Source of the DNA: Afipia sp. P52-10
GTDB taxonomy: Bacteria; Pseudomonadota; Alphaproteobacteria; Rhizobiales; Xanthobacteraceae
Assembly: GCF_000516555.1 (NCBI RefSeq)
Contig: NZ_AZSJ01000003.1
Span: 1,284,747 to 1,348,746, forward strand
Length of the DNA: 64,000 nucleotides
Reading direction: 5' to 3'
Both the position numbers and the translations under genes were made by a program. Below the pieces are notes generated by a model that saw only the letters and a program-made list of their open reading frames with translations, ran no database searches and was not told the origin of the DNA. Shown here piece by piece: positions 56,833 to 64,000 of this stretch. Within the stretch, counting starts at the first letter, position 1. Every line of letters starts with the position of its first letter.

Positions 56833-57311
56833 AATGTTTGTGAATCCATACCCCTATAGCAAGTGCGCTGGGGGAGCGATAGTCGCCAGCTGTGACAGCC
56901 CGTCGCGCGGCGCCACACCAATACGTCACGCGCAAGTCATGCACGCGCACGCGGCGTGGCCACATCTGTCACGCAATGAATTCCGGCGCCTTGAGGAAGC
57001 GCTCTGCACGTCGTGGGCGGTCGATCCGAGATCAAACGGCCTGAGCGACCTCTGTTCGCAACAGTGCGCCGCTGATCGATTTGGGGCGAAACCGAACCGG
57101 AACGATGTCGAAGGGTGCGGCTGAAAGCGGCATTCTTTGGATGCCCCAGCGGCACGGCGCATCAGCATCGCGTATTGCGACGGATCACGGCCCTTCTCCG
57201 AGGAAACGCCGCAGGGCCCGCAGCATGGTTGCATCGGCGATCGCATGAGCGATGAATTCGGAGAACGACGTCTACGCTATAGCTCTCTAACCTTTCTGTT
57301 AGACCCGCGCG
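56833..57311. other. Intergenic region with a short gene-end remnant
   Basis: About 480 bp between the antiporter operon and a LysR gene. No real gene is visible. At 57252-57290 a frame reads MNSENDVYAIAL and stops, matching the end of the remnant at 59717-59836; see the repeat entries. The promoter of the antiporter operon must lie near 56800-56950. Confidence 0.5.
57259..57290 (+). repeat. Copy 1 of a 32-bp direct repeat around the LysR/SDR/NTF2 group
   Basis: This 32-bp segment starts CGGAGAAC and ends CTACGCTATAGCTCTCTAA. It matches 59805-59836 in 28 of 32 positions. In the shared frame both encode a peptide ending YAIAL and stop. Confidence 0.7.
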
Positions 57312-58199
57312 TTATCGCCAGCCTCGTACATGTTCGATCAAGGCGCGCATCTTGGGCGCCATATTGCGACGTTGGGGAAAGTACAGAAAAATGCCGGGAA
57401 AGGGCGGCAGGAAATCTTCAAGCAGCGGCACGAGTTTCCCGGCTTCCACAAACGGTCGGAAGGTCTCTTCCAACGCAAAGGTGATGCCGCCTCCGGCGAG
57501 CGCGGTGCGGATCATCAGGCGCAGATCATTGGTGGTGATCTGTGGTTCGACCGCGACGTCGAAGGGCACACCATTCTCCTCGAACTCCCAGCGATATGGC
57601 GCAACGTTCGGTGCCGGGCGCCAGCCGATGCAGCGATGATCGACAAGCTCGCGCGGGTGTGCCGGTGCGCCGTGGGTGGCGAGATAGACCGGGGCTGCGA
57701 CCACCATTTCTCGCTGATCGCCGGTTATGGGAATGGCGATCATGTCCTGCTCGATGACCTCGCCTAGCCTAACGCCGGCGTCAAAGCCGGCGGCGACGAT
57801 ATCGAATTCCTCGTCCGTGACCGTGACGTCGATGGTCACCCCGGGGTGGGCGGCTGCGAACGAGGCGATGAGCGGCCCTGATAGAAACTTCTCTGCAATC
57901 GAAGTTGCGGCGATCCTGAGCAGACCGCGTGGCGCGCTCTCGGCGGCCACGCCTTCGAGTGCCGCACCGATGTCGGAAAGAGGTCGCGACAGCGCATCAA
58001 CCAGATGCTCGCCCGCTTCCGTCAGTCGCACGGAACGTGTCGTGCGCATCACAAGGGCGGTGTCAAAGGCATCCTCCAACCGCCGTATCCCCTGACTGAC
58101 GGCCGAGCGAGTCACGCCGAGGCGATCGGCGGCGGCGCGGAAATTGTGCTCTTCCGCCACGGCGAGAAACAACGGCAGGAGGTTGAGGTCGATCTTCAT
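57312..58199 (-). CDS. LysR family transcriptional regulator
   Basis: A 295-residue LysR protein: helix-turn-helix at about 18-40 (FRAAADRLGVTRSAVSQGIR), then a full effector-binding domain (RGLLRIAATSIAEKFLSG onward). It is intact and of usual length. It is divergent from the SDR gene at 58297 with about 100 bp between, so the SDR and the following NTF2-like gene are its likely targets. Confidence 0.93.
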   Translation of the reverse strand: MKIDLNLLPLFLAVAEEHNFRAAADRLGVTRSAVSQGIRRLEDAFDTALVMRTTRSVRLTEAGEHLVDALSRPLSDIGAALEGVAAESAPRGLLRIAATSIAEKFLSGPLIASFAAAHPGVTIDVTVTDEEFDIVAAGFDAGVRLGEVIEQDMIAIPITGDQREMVVAAPVYLATHGAPAHPRELVDHRCIGWRPAPNVAPYRWEFEENGVPFDVAVEPQITTNDLRLMIRTALAGGGITFALEETFRPFVEAGKLVPLLEDFLPPFPGIFLYFPQRRNMAPKMRALIEHVRGWR

Positions 58200-58296
58200 T
58201 GTCCAGCACCGCTAACCAACCAGTCCAGCATATGACGGATACCAGCGTCAGTCGCGAGCGTCCATCGTCCCCCTGAACGCATGCAGGGAGCACAGC

Positions 58297-59019
58297 ATGG
58301 ACAAGATTATCCTGATTACCGGGGCGTCCAGCGGTATCGGCGAAGGTATTGCCAGGGAGCTTGGTGGGGCCGGCGCGACGATGTTGCTCGGCGCCCGACG
58401 CCTGAAGCGCGTCGAAGCCGTGGCGGCGGAAATCCGCGAGGCAGGCGGAGTCGCCGAGGCCCGAATGCTGGATGTCAGCGAGCGCCAGTCCATGGCCGCC
58501 TTCGCCGAAGCCGCCGTGGACATGTGGGGCCGCATCGACGTCCTGATCAATAATGCCGGCGTGATGCCGCTGTCGCCGCTCGCCGCCGGCAAGCTCGATG
58601 AATGGGAGCGCATGGTCGACGTCAACATCAAGGGCGTGCTCTGGGGGATCGGTGCGGTCCTGCCGGTCATGGAAGCACAGGGCGGCGGTCAGATCATCAA
58701 TATCGGCTCCATTGGAGCGCTGTCGGTGGTGCCGACTGCCGCCGTCTATTGCGCGACCAAGTTTGCGGTCCGCGCGATCTCGGACGGGTTACGGCAGGAA
58801 AGCACGAACATCCGCGTCACCTGCGTCAATCCCGGCGTCGTGGAAAGCGAGCTTGCCTCGACCATCACGCATCAAGAGACGATGGCGGTGATGGACGCCT
58901 ACCGCGCGGTTGCGCTCCAGCCTGCCGATATCGCACGCGCCGTCCGGCAGGTGATCGAAGCTCCTGCCGGCGTCGATACCAGCGAGATCACCATCCGACC
59001 GACCGCATCGCGCCATTGA
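58297..59019 (+). CDS. SDR family oxidoreductase
   Basis: A 240-residue classical short-chain dehydrogenase: cofactor motif TGASSGIGEG at 7-16, NNAGVMP near 90, catalytic Ser in INIGSIGALS and the YxxxK pair in YCATKFAV. GARRLKRVEAV after the second strand suggests NADP preference. The substrate is unknown. It is the first gene rightward of the LysR regulator and is followed by an NTF2-like secreted protein. Confidence 0.93.
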   Translation: MDKIILITGASSGIGEGIARELGGAGATMLLGARRLKRVEAVAAEIREAGGVAEARMLDVSERQSMAAFAEAAVDMWGRIDVLINNAGVMPLSPLAAGKLDEWERMVDVNIKGVLWGIGAVLPVMEAQGGGQIINIGSIGALSVVPTAAVYCATKFAVRAISDGLRQESTNIRVTCVNPGVVESELASTITHQETMAVMDAYRAVALQPADIARAVRQVIEAPAGVDTSEITIRPTASRH

Positions 59020-59121
59020 AGCCGAACGGGCCGATGCGTCGCGGCTTCGCACGCAGCTCCGTTCGGGGCTGCAATGGCGGCCCCGAACACACCAGCAACC
59101 TCAAAAGAATGGAGTGATCCC

Positions 59122-59655
59122 ATGACCTTTCTCCTGCCGATCGGAAATGCAACGGCCGTCGCCCGCGATCTGCTCATCGCTTTGGCGTTCATCGTCGCCG
59201 TCACGCCAGCGCACGCCAGGACCGCAGCTGTGCCGACTGCCGAAATCGAGGCGCAGAACGAAGCCATCGTTCGACAGGCTTTCGAAGGCTGGGGTGCCGG
59301 CCGGGGCAACGTCTTCGACCTTCTTTCCCCTAATGCCCGCTGGACGATTCATGGCTCCGGCCCGGTCGCCGGCACCTACGTCGGCGTCGAGGATTTCGTG
59401 CAGCGCGCTTCGGCCCCCCTCGTCAGCCGCCTCGCAAGTCCACTGAGGCCGGACGTGCATCATATCTGGGCCGCAGGTGACAGGGTCATCATCCGCTTCG
59501 ACGCTTCAGCCACCACGACATCGGGAGCGCCCTACCGCAACCAGTTCGTCTGGATCTTTCGGATGGAAGATGGCTCGGTCGTCGAGGCTGAAGCCTTCCT
59601 CGACCTCGCCGCCTATCAGAAGGTCATCGACGACAACCAACCGCGCAAGCGGTAG
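59122..59655 (+). CDS. Secreted NTF2-like (SnoaL-type) protein
   Basis: A 177-residue protein with a signal peptide (about 1-32, ending AHAR) and an NTF2-like cone fold: AIVRQAFEGWGAGRGNVFDL, ARWTIHGSGPVAGTYVG and a final strand FVWIFRMEDGSVVEAEAFLD. Members are hydrolases, isomerases or binding proteins and cannot be told apart by eye. It lies 102 bp after the SDR gene and probably shares its transcript. Confidence 0.85.
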   Translation: MTFLLPIGNATAVARDLLIALAFIVAVTPAHARTAAVPTAEIEAQNEAIVRQAFEGWGAGRGNVFDLLSPNARWTIHGSGPVAGTYVGVEDFVQRASAPLVSRLASPLRPDVHHIWAAGDRVIIRFDASATTTSGAPYRNQFVWIFRMEDGSVVEAEAFLDLAAYQKVIDDNQPRKR

Positions 59656-59716
59656 GCCGTCTTCAGCACTCTCGCCGGGGCGGCCGCACAGCGGCCGCCT
59701 GCGCAACGCGATATGA

Positions 59717-59836
59717 AGCGAGGAGCTCGACCGTGCCGTGGGGCCGTCTGAACTCGTTATCGTCGGCGGAAACAAAATGCAGTGGCGGGCCGAGAGCGAC
59801 GAAACGGAGAACTACACCTACGCTATAGCCCTCTAA
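59717..59836 (+). pseudogene. C-terminal remnant of an unidentified gene
   Basis: After an in-frame TGA at 59714, a 39-codon frame runs to TAA at 59836. It includes LDRAVGPSELVIVGGNKMQW and ends ENYTYAIAL. The composition looks like real protein, but there is no start or N-terminal part. The last codons match 57259-57290. I do not recognise the family. Confidence 0.35.
59805..59836 (+). repeat. Copy 2 of the 32-bp direct repeat
   Basis: This copy ends CTACGCTATAGCCCTCTAA and matches 57259-57290 in 28 of 32 positions. The two copies bracket the LysR/SDR/NTF2 group in direct orientation, 2.5 kb apart. Confidence 0.7.
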
Positions 59837-59949
59837 AATTGAGATACGCACGAGGAGCTACAATGGGGTAGTTTCTAGATCGACAGCTATTAGACCCGGG
59901 TTAACAGAAGCGGACCTTTCGAACCCACAAGCCGCGCTAAGGGTAGAGA

Positions 59950-60534
59950 ATGACTGAATTGCGTTCTGGCCTTCCGATAGTTTCATTTGCGGATCAAATT
60001 GCACTGGAGAGCTGGTTGGCGGAGCAACCGAGCGATTCCAGCGGTGCTTGGATTAGATTTCGTAAGAAGGGTTCGAGCGTCGCAAGCGTCACCAAAGCTC
60101 AGGCGATCGACAGTGCCCTTTGCTATGGCTGGATCGACGGCCAACTCGACAAGTACGACGCTGATAGCTGGTTGGTTCGCTTTACCCCGCGCCGACCGCG
60201 CAGCAAGTGGTCGGATGAAAATCGGAAACGCGCGCTGGAACTGATCTCAGCGGGGCGCATGCAGGCGTCTGGACAGTTGGAAATTGATAAAGCGATGGCA
60301 GATGGCAGATGGGAAGCAGCGTATGCACCAGCGAGCAAAGCTGAGGTTCCACCGGATTTGCAGACCGCGCTCGATGCGAACCCGAAGGCCGCAGCTTTCT
60401 TCGCTACGCTCACTGGCGCTAACCGATATGCGATCTTGTATCGGATTGGTGCGGTGAAGAAGGCTGAGACCAGAGCCCGAAAAATTAGGGACTTCGTAGG
60501 TATGCTAGAACGCGGAGAAACCGTTCACGGCTGA
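59950..60534 (+). CDS. YdeI/OmpD-associated family protein
   Basis: A 194-residue protein of the YdeI family. Landmarks are the early AWIRFRKKGSSVASVTKAQA, then IDSALCYGWIDGQLDKYDAD with its cluster of aromatic and Asp residues, FTPRRPRSKWSDEN, and the later helical IDKAMADGRWEAAY. It has no signal peptide. Function is not known; the name comes from an association with OmpD expression in Salmonella. It is monocistronic, next to tRNA-Ser. Confidence 0.9.
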   Translation: MTELRSGLPIVSFADQIALESWLAEQPSDSSGAWIRFRKKGSSVASVTKAQAIDSALCYGWIDGQLDKYDADSWLVRFTPRRPRSKWSDENRKRALELISAGRMQASGQLEIDKAMADGRWEAAYAPASKAEVPPDLQTALDANPKAAAFFATLTGANRYAILYRIGAVKKAETRARKIRDFVGMLERGETVHG

Positions 60535-60713
60535 AACGACCGCTTTCGGCGTCGCCCTCTCTGGTTCCGGTGGCCGACATGGGGGCGCAAACTGCCGTTC
60601 GCTGGCTCTCGAGTTTTATCGGGCTGTAGCGTAGAATCGGCGGTTTTGCATGCCGATTGGTGGAATGCGGTGATCGGCGGCAATATCGCGCTGTAGAGGG
60701 CAATCGGCATGTT

Positions 60714-60803
60714 TGGCGGAGAGGGAGGGATTCGAACCCCCGATACAGTTGCCCGTATGCCGCATTTCGAGTGCGGTGCTTTCAACCACTCAGCCACCTC
60801 TCC
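60714..60803 (-). tRNA. tRNA-Ser(CGA)
   Basis: A 90-nt class II tRNA including encoded CCA: acceptor GGAGAGG pairing at the 3' end, anticodon stem CCGCA/TGCGG with loop CTCGAAA (anticodon CGA, reads UCG), a long variable arm as in serine tRNAs, and T-loop GTTCGAATC. No sign of an inserted element beside it. Confidence 0.96.
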
Positions 60804-61012
60804 AGCGGCGAAGCAGGCGGTCTAGCCGCCCGGTTGCGGGGCCGTTCTAAGCGAGGTTTGCGCGTCGGACAAGGCGCTTGGTGACGGTTTTTCGCCTCGC
60901 AGCCCAAAAGCCCGCATCAGGACAACGCCAGGCGACATCTTGGCCGCGCCTCGGCCGCGCTTTTCGGCCCGATCGTTCGGGAAATCCGCAGAAATTCCGG
61001 CCCGCGCGTCGC

Positions 61013-61354
61013 TCAGCCGGTCCGGCCGGAGCTTGCGGCGATCTTGAGGATCTGCACCGCCTCAGGCAGGGCGATCAGGAACTCCGCATCGCGATCAAGA
61101 TGATGAATGCGGCGGGGATCGCTGCCTGCGAACCGCGACATTGCCTCGACGCTCTCCCAGTAGGAGATGGTGACGAACTCGCTCTCGCCCTCGCGGTCCT
61201 CCCGCAGCATCTGGACGCCAAGCGCCTTCTGCTCCAGCGGCTTGATGCCGTGCTCATAGAGATAAGCCGCGTAGGCGTCGGCGCGCGCTGCGGTGGTCCG
61301 TCCGCGCCAGATGCGTGCGATCTTCGGCTGCGCACCGCTCCGTTCCGGATTCAT
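61013..61354 (-). CDS. Antibiotic biosynthesis monooxygenase-like (dimeric alpha-beta barrel) protein
   Basis: A 113-residue protein with the ferredoxin-like fold of the ABM family: IARIWRGRTTAARADAYAAY, LREDREGESEFVTISYWES and RFAGSDPRRIHHLDRDAEFL. Members include quinone-forming monooxygenases and many small stress proteins; the activity here is unknown. It begins 22 bp after the ROK-like gene and is likely in the same transcript. A longer in-frame start at 61450 overlaps that gene and is less likely. Confidence 0.75.
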   Translation of the reverse strand: MNPERSGAQPKIARIWRGRTTAARADAYAAYLYEHGIKPLEQKALGVQMLREDREGESEFVTISYWESVEAMSRFAGSDPRRIHHLDRDAEFLIALPEAVQILKIAASSGRTG

Positions 61355-61376
61355 GCCATCCTCCACGTCTGAGTTC

Positions 61377-62477
61377 TCAGGCCTTTTCCTTCTCGCGCTC
61401 GTCCTTGCCCTTTTCCTTGGCCTTGATCTTGCGCATGGTGAAGCGCGCATTGCCGAGACCGGTGCCGATCGTGAGCACGCCCCAGCGCTTGAACGTCTGC
61501 ATGAACGGCACTTCGCTCAACCCCTGCACCACGCCGTCATTGTGCATCAGCACTGTCGTATCATGGCCGCCGATCTCAGGGATCGCCTCAACCAGGGCCG
61601 CCGGCAGGTTGAACTTGCTGCTCTCCCAGTTGCCGGGAAGGTTCTGCGCGCCCTTTTCGATCGAACCGTCCACATTGATCACGCCCGGACACGACACGCC
61701 GATGAATGGTGCGAGCTTGAACGTCTCATCTTCAGCCTGCTTGATCAGTTCCTTGAGCATTTTCGCCAACTTCTTCACCGCGTTTCCCCGCGTCGGCTCA
61801 TCGTCCGCATGGCGCCAGAGCTGCGACTTCCACACCCGCGCCTTCGACAGGTCCGGGGCCTTGTCCTGCCGCGATTCAACAACGCCGCAACGAATGTTGG
61901 TGCCGCCGATGTCGACCGCCAGAATCGTGTCGTAGGCCTCGAAAATCCATGACGGCCCGAGATGCAGGCAGCCGATCAGCCCGGCTTCGTCGGGATGATG
62001 ACGGATCGGAACCAGCACCACTTTTTCGCCGTCGGCTTTCAGGATCAGGCCGGCCCGGGCAATGGCGATCTCGCCGATCCGGCTGAGGCGGAAGCCGCCG
62101 CCGACCACGATCGCCTCCGTGCCTTTCCAGGCTTTGGTCTTCAGAAACCGCCGCGTGACATGGGCGAGTTCCTGGGCAAACTCCTCGACGGCGCCAAGCA
62201 CGACCGCCGTCGCCTCGGCGTCGTCGCCGGCCAGGATCTCGTCGAGTTCGCTTTTGCTGAGTTCCTCGGAGGATTTGTTGCCAAACGGATCATCGCCCGC
62301 CTTGCGCAACGGCTTGCGCCAGTTCTCGACGATGGCGTGGAAAGCGCCCTTGCTGGCACGGTCGCCGACGAAACCCTCATCGTCCCGCAGCTCGATATTG
62401 TAGCTGTCGATGTCCACCGAGGGCAGCCGGTCGGCTCCGTGCTTGCCGATTCCGGCGGTTGATGGTTCGTCAGCCAT
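61377..62477 (-). CDS. ROK family protein (ASKHA fold), possible sugar kinase
   Basis: A 366-residue protein. The middle holds the ATP-binding DTILAVDIGGTNIRCGVV (about 177-194) and later ISCPGVIN- and LTIGTGLGNARF-type motifs of the actin-like ATPase fold. Unlike ordinary ROK glucokinases (about 300 residues, phosphate loop at the N-terminus), it has about 170 extra N-terminal residues containing AIVVGGGFRLSRIGE. The zinc-binding Cys motif of ROK proteins is not obvious. The C-terminus is a Lys/Glu-rich tail (KAKEKGKDEREKEKA). The substrate is uncertain. Confidence 0.8.
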   Translation of the reverse strand: MADEPSTAGIGKHGADRLPSVDIDSYNIELRDDEGFVGDRASKGAFHAIVENWRKPLRKAGDDPFGNKSSEELSKSELDEILAGDDAEATAVVLGAVEEFAQELAHVTRRFLKTKAWKGTEAIVVGGGFRLSRIGEIAIARAGLILKADGEKVVLVPIRHHPDEAGLIGCLHLGPSWIFEAYDTILAVDIGGTNIRCGVVESRQDKAPDLSKARVWKSQLWRHADDEPTRGNAVKKLAKMLKELIKQAEDETFKLAPFIGVSCPGVINVDGSIEKGAQNLPGNWESSKFNLPAALVEAIPEIGGHDTTVLMHNDGVVQGLSEVPFMQTFKRWGVLTIGTGLGNARFTMRKIKAKEKGKDEREKEKA

Positions 62478-62814
62478 GCTGCCCCCTCCTGTCAGTCCGT
62501 GCTGCAGCATCAACCGCGGAGGAACCAGTTTGGTTTCAAAGGGATAGAGACGATCGCCCTCATACGCCCCTCGGCGCGCCGAAATCGGGCTAAATCTTTC
62601 ATTTCAGGGCGATTTTGGCTGAGCTTTCCTTGACTCTAATCCGTCAGCGGCTATAAGTCCGCCAACCCGGCGCGGGGCTTCTTGCGCCGTTTGTTTTGGC
62701 ACGCCCCGGTTCTTTCAAGAAGAGGGCTGCCGGACACCACCATAACCGACTGACAAAAAGCCGCGCCGGATCACGATCCGAGCGACGGAGACATGAACAC
62801 GAAGGATTAGAACG
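62478..62814 (+). promoter_or_regulatory. rplU upstream region with housekeeping-type promoter
   Basis: No gene lies in these 337 bp. TTGACT (62630-62635) and TATAAG (62652-62657), 16 bp apart, form a strong promoter about 160 bp before rplU. The leader contains GC-rich segments, including CCCGGCGCGGGGCTTCTTGC, that could fold into a regulatory structure for the ribosomal-protein genes. Confidence 0.65.
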
Positions 62815-63306
62815 ATGTTCGCAGTCATCAAAACCGGCGGCCGCCAGTACCGCGTCGTGCCGGATGATGTGCTTGAGATTGGCAAGATCGCCGGCGATGT
62901 CGGTACGATCGTGCAGCTGGGTGAAGTTCTCGTCGTGGGCGGCGATACGCCGGTGCTCGGTGCACCGACCGTAGCCGGCGCGTCGGTGGCAGCGGAAGTG
63001 CTGGACCACAAGCGCGGCGCCAAGGTGATCGCGTTCAAGAAGCGCCGCCGCAAGAATTCGCGCCGCAAGCGCGGCTACCGCGACGAGATCACGGTGATCC
63101 GCGTCACCGAGATCCTGACCGACGGCAAGGCGCCTTCGGTGGGCCCGCGCCCGAAGAAGGAAAAGGCTCCGGTCGAGGCGAAGACCGCTGATGGCGACAC
63201 GCCTGCGAAGAAGGCGCCAGCCAAGAAGGCTTCCGGCGAGACGAAGGCGAAGGCACCGGCCAAGAAGGCCGCCGCCAAGAAGCCCTCAAAAGAGCAGGAA
63301 GCGTAA
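62815..63306 (+). CDS. rplU: 50S ribosomal protein L21
   Basis: A 163-residue L21. Residues 1-103 are the normal domain (MFAVIKTGGRQYRVVPDDVL, then KRRRKNSRRKRGYRDEIT). The extra 60 residues are Lys/Ala/Pro-rich (repeats of the type APAKKA), an extension seen in many alphaproteobacteria that probably contacts rRNA or is disordered. It is followed by rpmA 64 bp downstream, the usual rplU-rpmA pair. Confidence 0.97.
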   Translation: MFAVIKTGGRQYRVVPDDVLEIGKIAGDVGTIVQLGEVLVVGGDTPVLGAPTVAGASVAAEVLDHKRGAKVIAFKKRRRKNSRRKRGYRDEITVIRVTEILTDGKAPSVGPRPKKEKAPVEAKTADGDTPAKKAPAKKASGETKAKAPAKKAAAKKPSKEQEA

Positions 63307-63370
63307 CGAGATTTGAAATGATTCCGTCAAGGAATCGGGTTACAAGCTAGGACGAATTCGGAGACGAGCA

Positions 63371-63640
63371 ATGGCTCATAAAAAGGCAGGCGGTTCGTCG
63401 CGCAACGGGCGCGATTCAGCCGGCAAGCGCCTCGGCATCAAGACGTTCGGCGGCGAACACGTCGTTCCGGGCAACATCATCGCGCGCCAGCGCGGCACCC
63501 AGTGGCATCCCGGCGTCAACGTCGGCATGGGCACCGATCATACCCTTTTTGCGAAAGCAGAAGGTCATGTCGTGTTCCGTACCAAAGGCAAGGGCCGTAC
63601 CTACGTATCGGTCATTCCGATGGTTGAGGCGGCAGAGTAA
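63371..63640 (+). CDS. rpmA: 50S ribosomal protein L27
   Basis: An 89-residue L27 that starts [20 protein letters not shown] and contains [20 protein letters not shown], the standard family sequence. Its N-terminal tail reaches the peptidyl-transferase centre. A terminator follows at 63702. Confidence 0.98.
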   Translation: MAHKKAGGSSRNGRDSAGKRLGIKTFGGEHVVPGNIIARQRGTQWHPGVNVGMGTDHTLFAKAEGHVVFRTKGKGRTYVSVIPMVEAAE

Positions 63641-63701
63641 AACGGTGGAGACATTGCGTTCCGCCGGGTCCTGTTGAACCGGCGGAGCCCATCAAGGCTC
63701 T

Positions 63702-63737
63702 CAAAGGGGGAGACGGGAAACCGGCTCCCCCTTTTGA
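63702..63737 (+). terminator. Intrinsic terminator of rplU-rpmA
   Basis: CAAAGGGGGAG and CTCCCCCTTTTG form an 11-bp stem with a 12-base loop, and the 3' side ends in TTTT. It lies 61 bp after the rpmA stop. Confidence 0.85.
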
Positions 63738-63818
63738 TTTTGGCGGTCGGGGGACGCCAATCCGCGCAGGATGCCGACGCCGGCATCATGCGCCAAACCT
63801 GATCTAGGGAGCCTGACC

Positions 63819-64000
63819 ATGTTGCTGGAGAGACCATCCCCCATCTTCGATGAGACGTGTCGCGTCGTCCTCGAGACCGAGCGGCTTGAATTGCGCAGGC
63901 CGACGCTCGCGGACGTAAAAGCAATCGCGCGCCTCGCGAACGATCGCCGCGTTGCACAGAATACGGCACGAATTCCGTTTCCCTATTCGCAGACCGACGC
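63819..64000 (+). CDS. GNAT family N-acetyltransferase, N-terminal part (runs off the window)
   Basis: An ATG at 63819 opens a frame that stays open to the window edge (60 codons). ETERLELRRPTLADVKAIAR is the typical opening of RimJ/RimL-type GNAT acetyltransferases, and NTARIPFPYS follows where family members have their substrate loop. The acetyl-CoA motif lies outside the window, so activity and substrate cannot be judged. Confidence 0.85.
   Translation, partial: MLLERPSPIFDETCRVVLETERLELRRPTLADVKAIARLANDRRVAQNTARIPFPYSQTD

Noticed and set aside
55582-56859. A 425-codon open frame on the plus strand opposite the antiporter A subunit
   Set aside because: The product is Arg/Gln/His-rich, without a domain, and the opposite strand encodes a well-recognised membrane protein.
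60714-60803. A second integration site at tRNA-Ser(CGA)
   Set aside because: The tRNA is complete, and no integrase or repeated tRNA end was seen on either side.

Overview
The window looks like the chromosome of an alphaproteobacterium of the order Hyphomicrobiales, most likely the Bradyrhizobium/Rhodopseudomonas/Afipia group (Nitrobacteraceae). The evidence is high GC, the run rpsT, dnaA, dnaN, recF, gyrB, several Bug-type solute receptors, DUF2865 and MucR-free rhizobial-style gene content, and rplU with a Lys/Ala-rich tail. The genus is inferred, not proven.

Left edge (1-1180): the start of an MFS exporter faces a TetR regulator, with a perfect 17-bp palindrome between them.

Genomic island (1286-17345, about 16.05 kb): a tyrosine integrase has inserted the element into the anticodon arm of a host tRNA-Arg(CCG) gene. 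The two halves of that gene now lie 16 kb apart, sharing a 12-bp core, and fit together exactly into a 77-nt tRNA. The element carries its own different, complete tRNA-Arg(CCG) near its right end, presumably to replace the broken one. Cargo: two small antitoxin-like ORFs, a DUF2235 hydrolase, a leftward operon (ribbon-helix-helix protein, GNAT acetyltransferase, XRE regulator, ImmA/IrrE metallopeptidase), and a divergent rightward CBASS type III anti-phage operon (CD-NTase, HORMA, TRIP13-like ATPase, Cap4-type nuclease-SAVED effector) followed by an unassigned zinc metallopeptidase. A DEAD/DEAH helicase with two apparent one-base deletions and a large uncharacterised protein complete it. The XRE/ImmA pair resembles the CapH/CapP regulators of CBASS, and a palindrome sits inside the likely CBASS promoter.

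17.4-38 kb: ordinary accessory metabolism. A LysR pseudogene lies beside a Bug receptor, CoA-transferase and flavin reductase group. Then come DUF2865, SDR, VOC, HdeD and methyltransferase genes, a porin-like peptide, a second Bug receptor, htpX, two alpha/beta hydrolases, an alkylation-repair pair (an Ada-AlkA protein missing its glycosylase core, plus ogt), enoyl-CoA hydratase, dienelactone hydrolase, a third Bug receptor, a Wza-like lipoprotein and msrA.

38-46.4 kb: the replication cluster rpsT, a 1.2-kb non-coding gap, dnaA, dnaN, recF, gyrB.

46.4-64 kb: an AidB-like acyl-CoA dehydrogenase, an ABC-F ATPase, DUF4336, a six-gene Mrp-type cation/proton antiporter operon, a LysR/SDR/NTF2 group bracketed by a repeated gene-end remnant, YdeI-like protein, tRNA-Ser(CGA), an ABM/ROK pair, rplU-rpmA and a partial GNAT gene.
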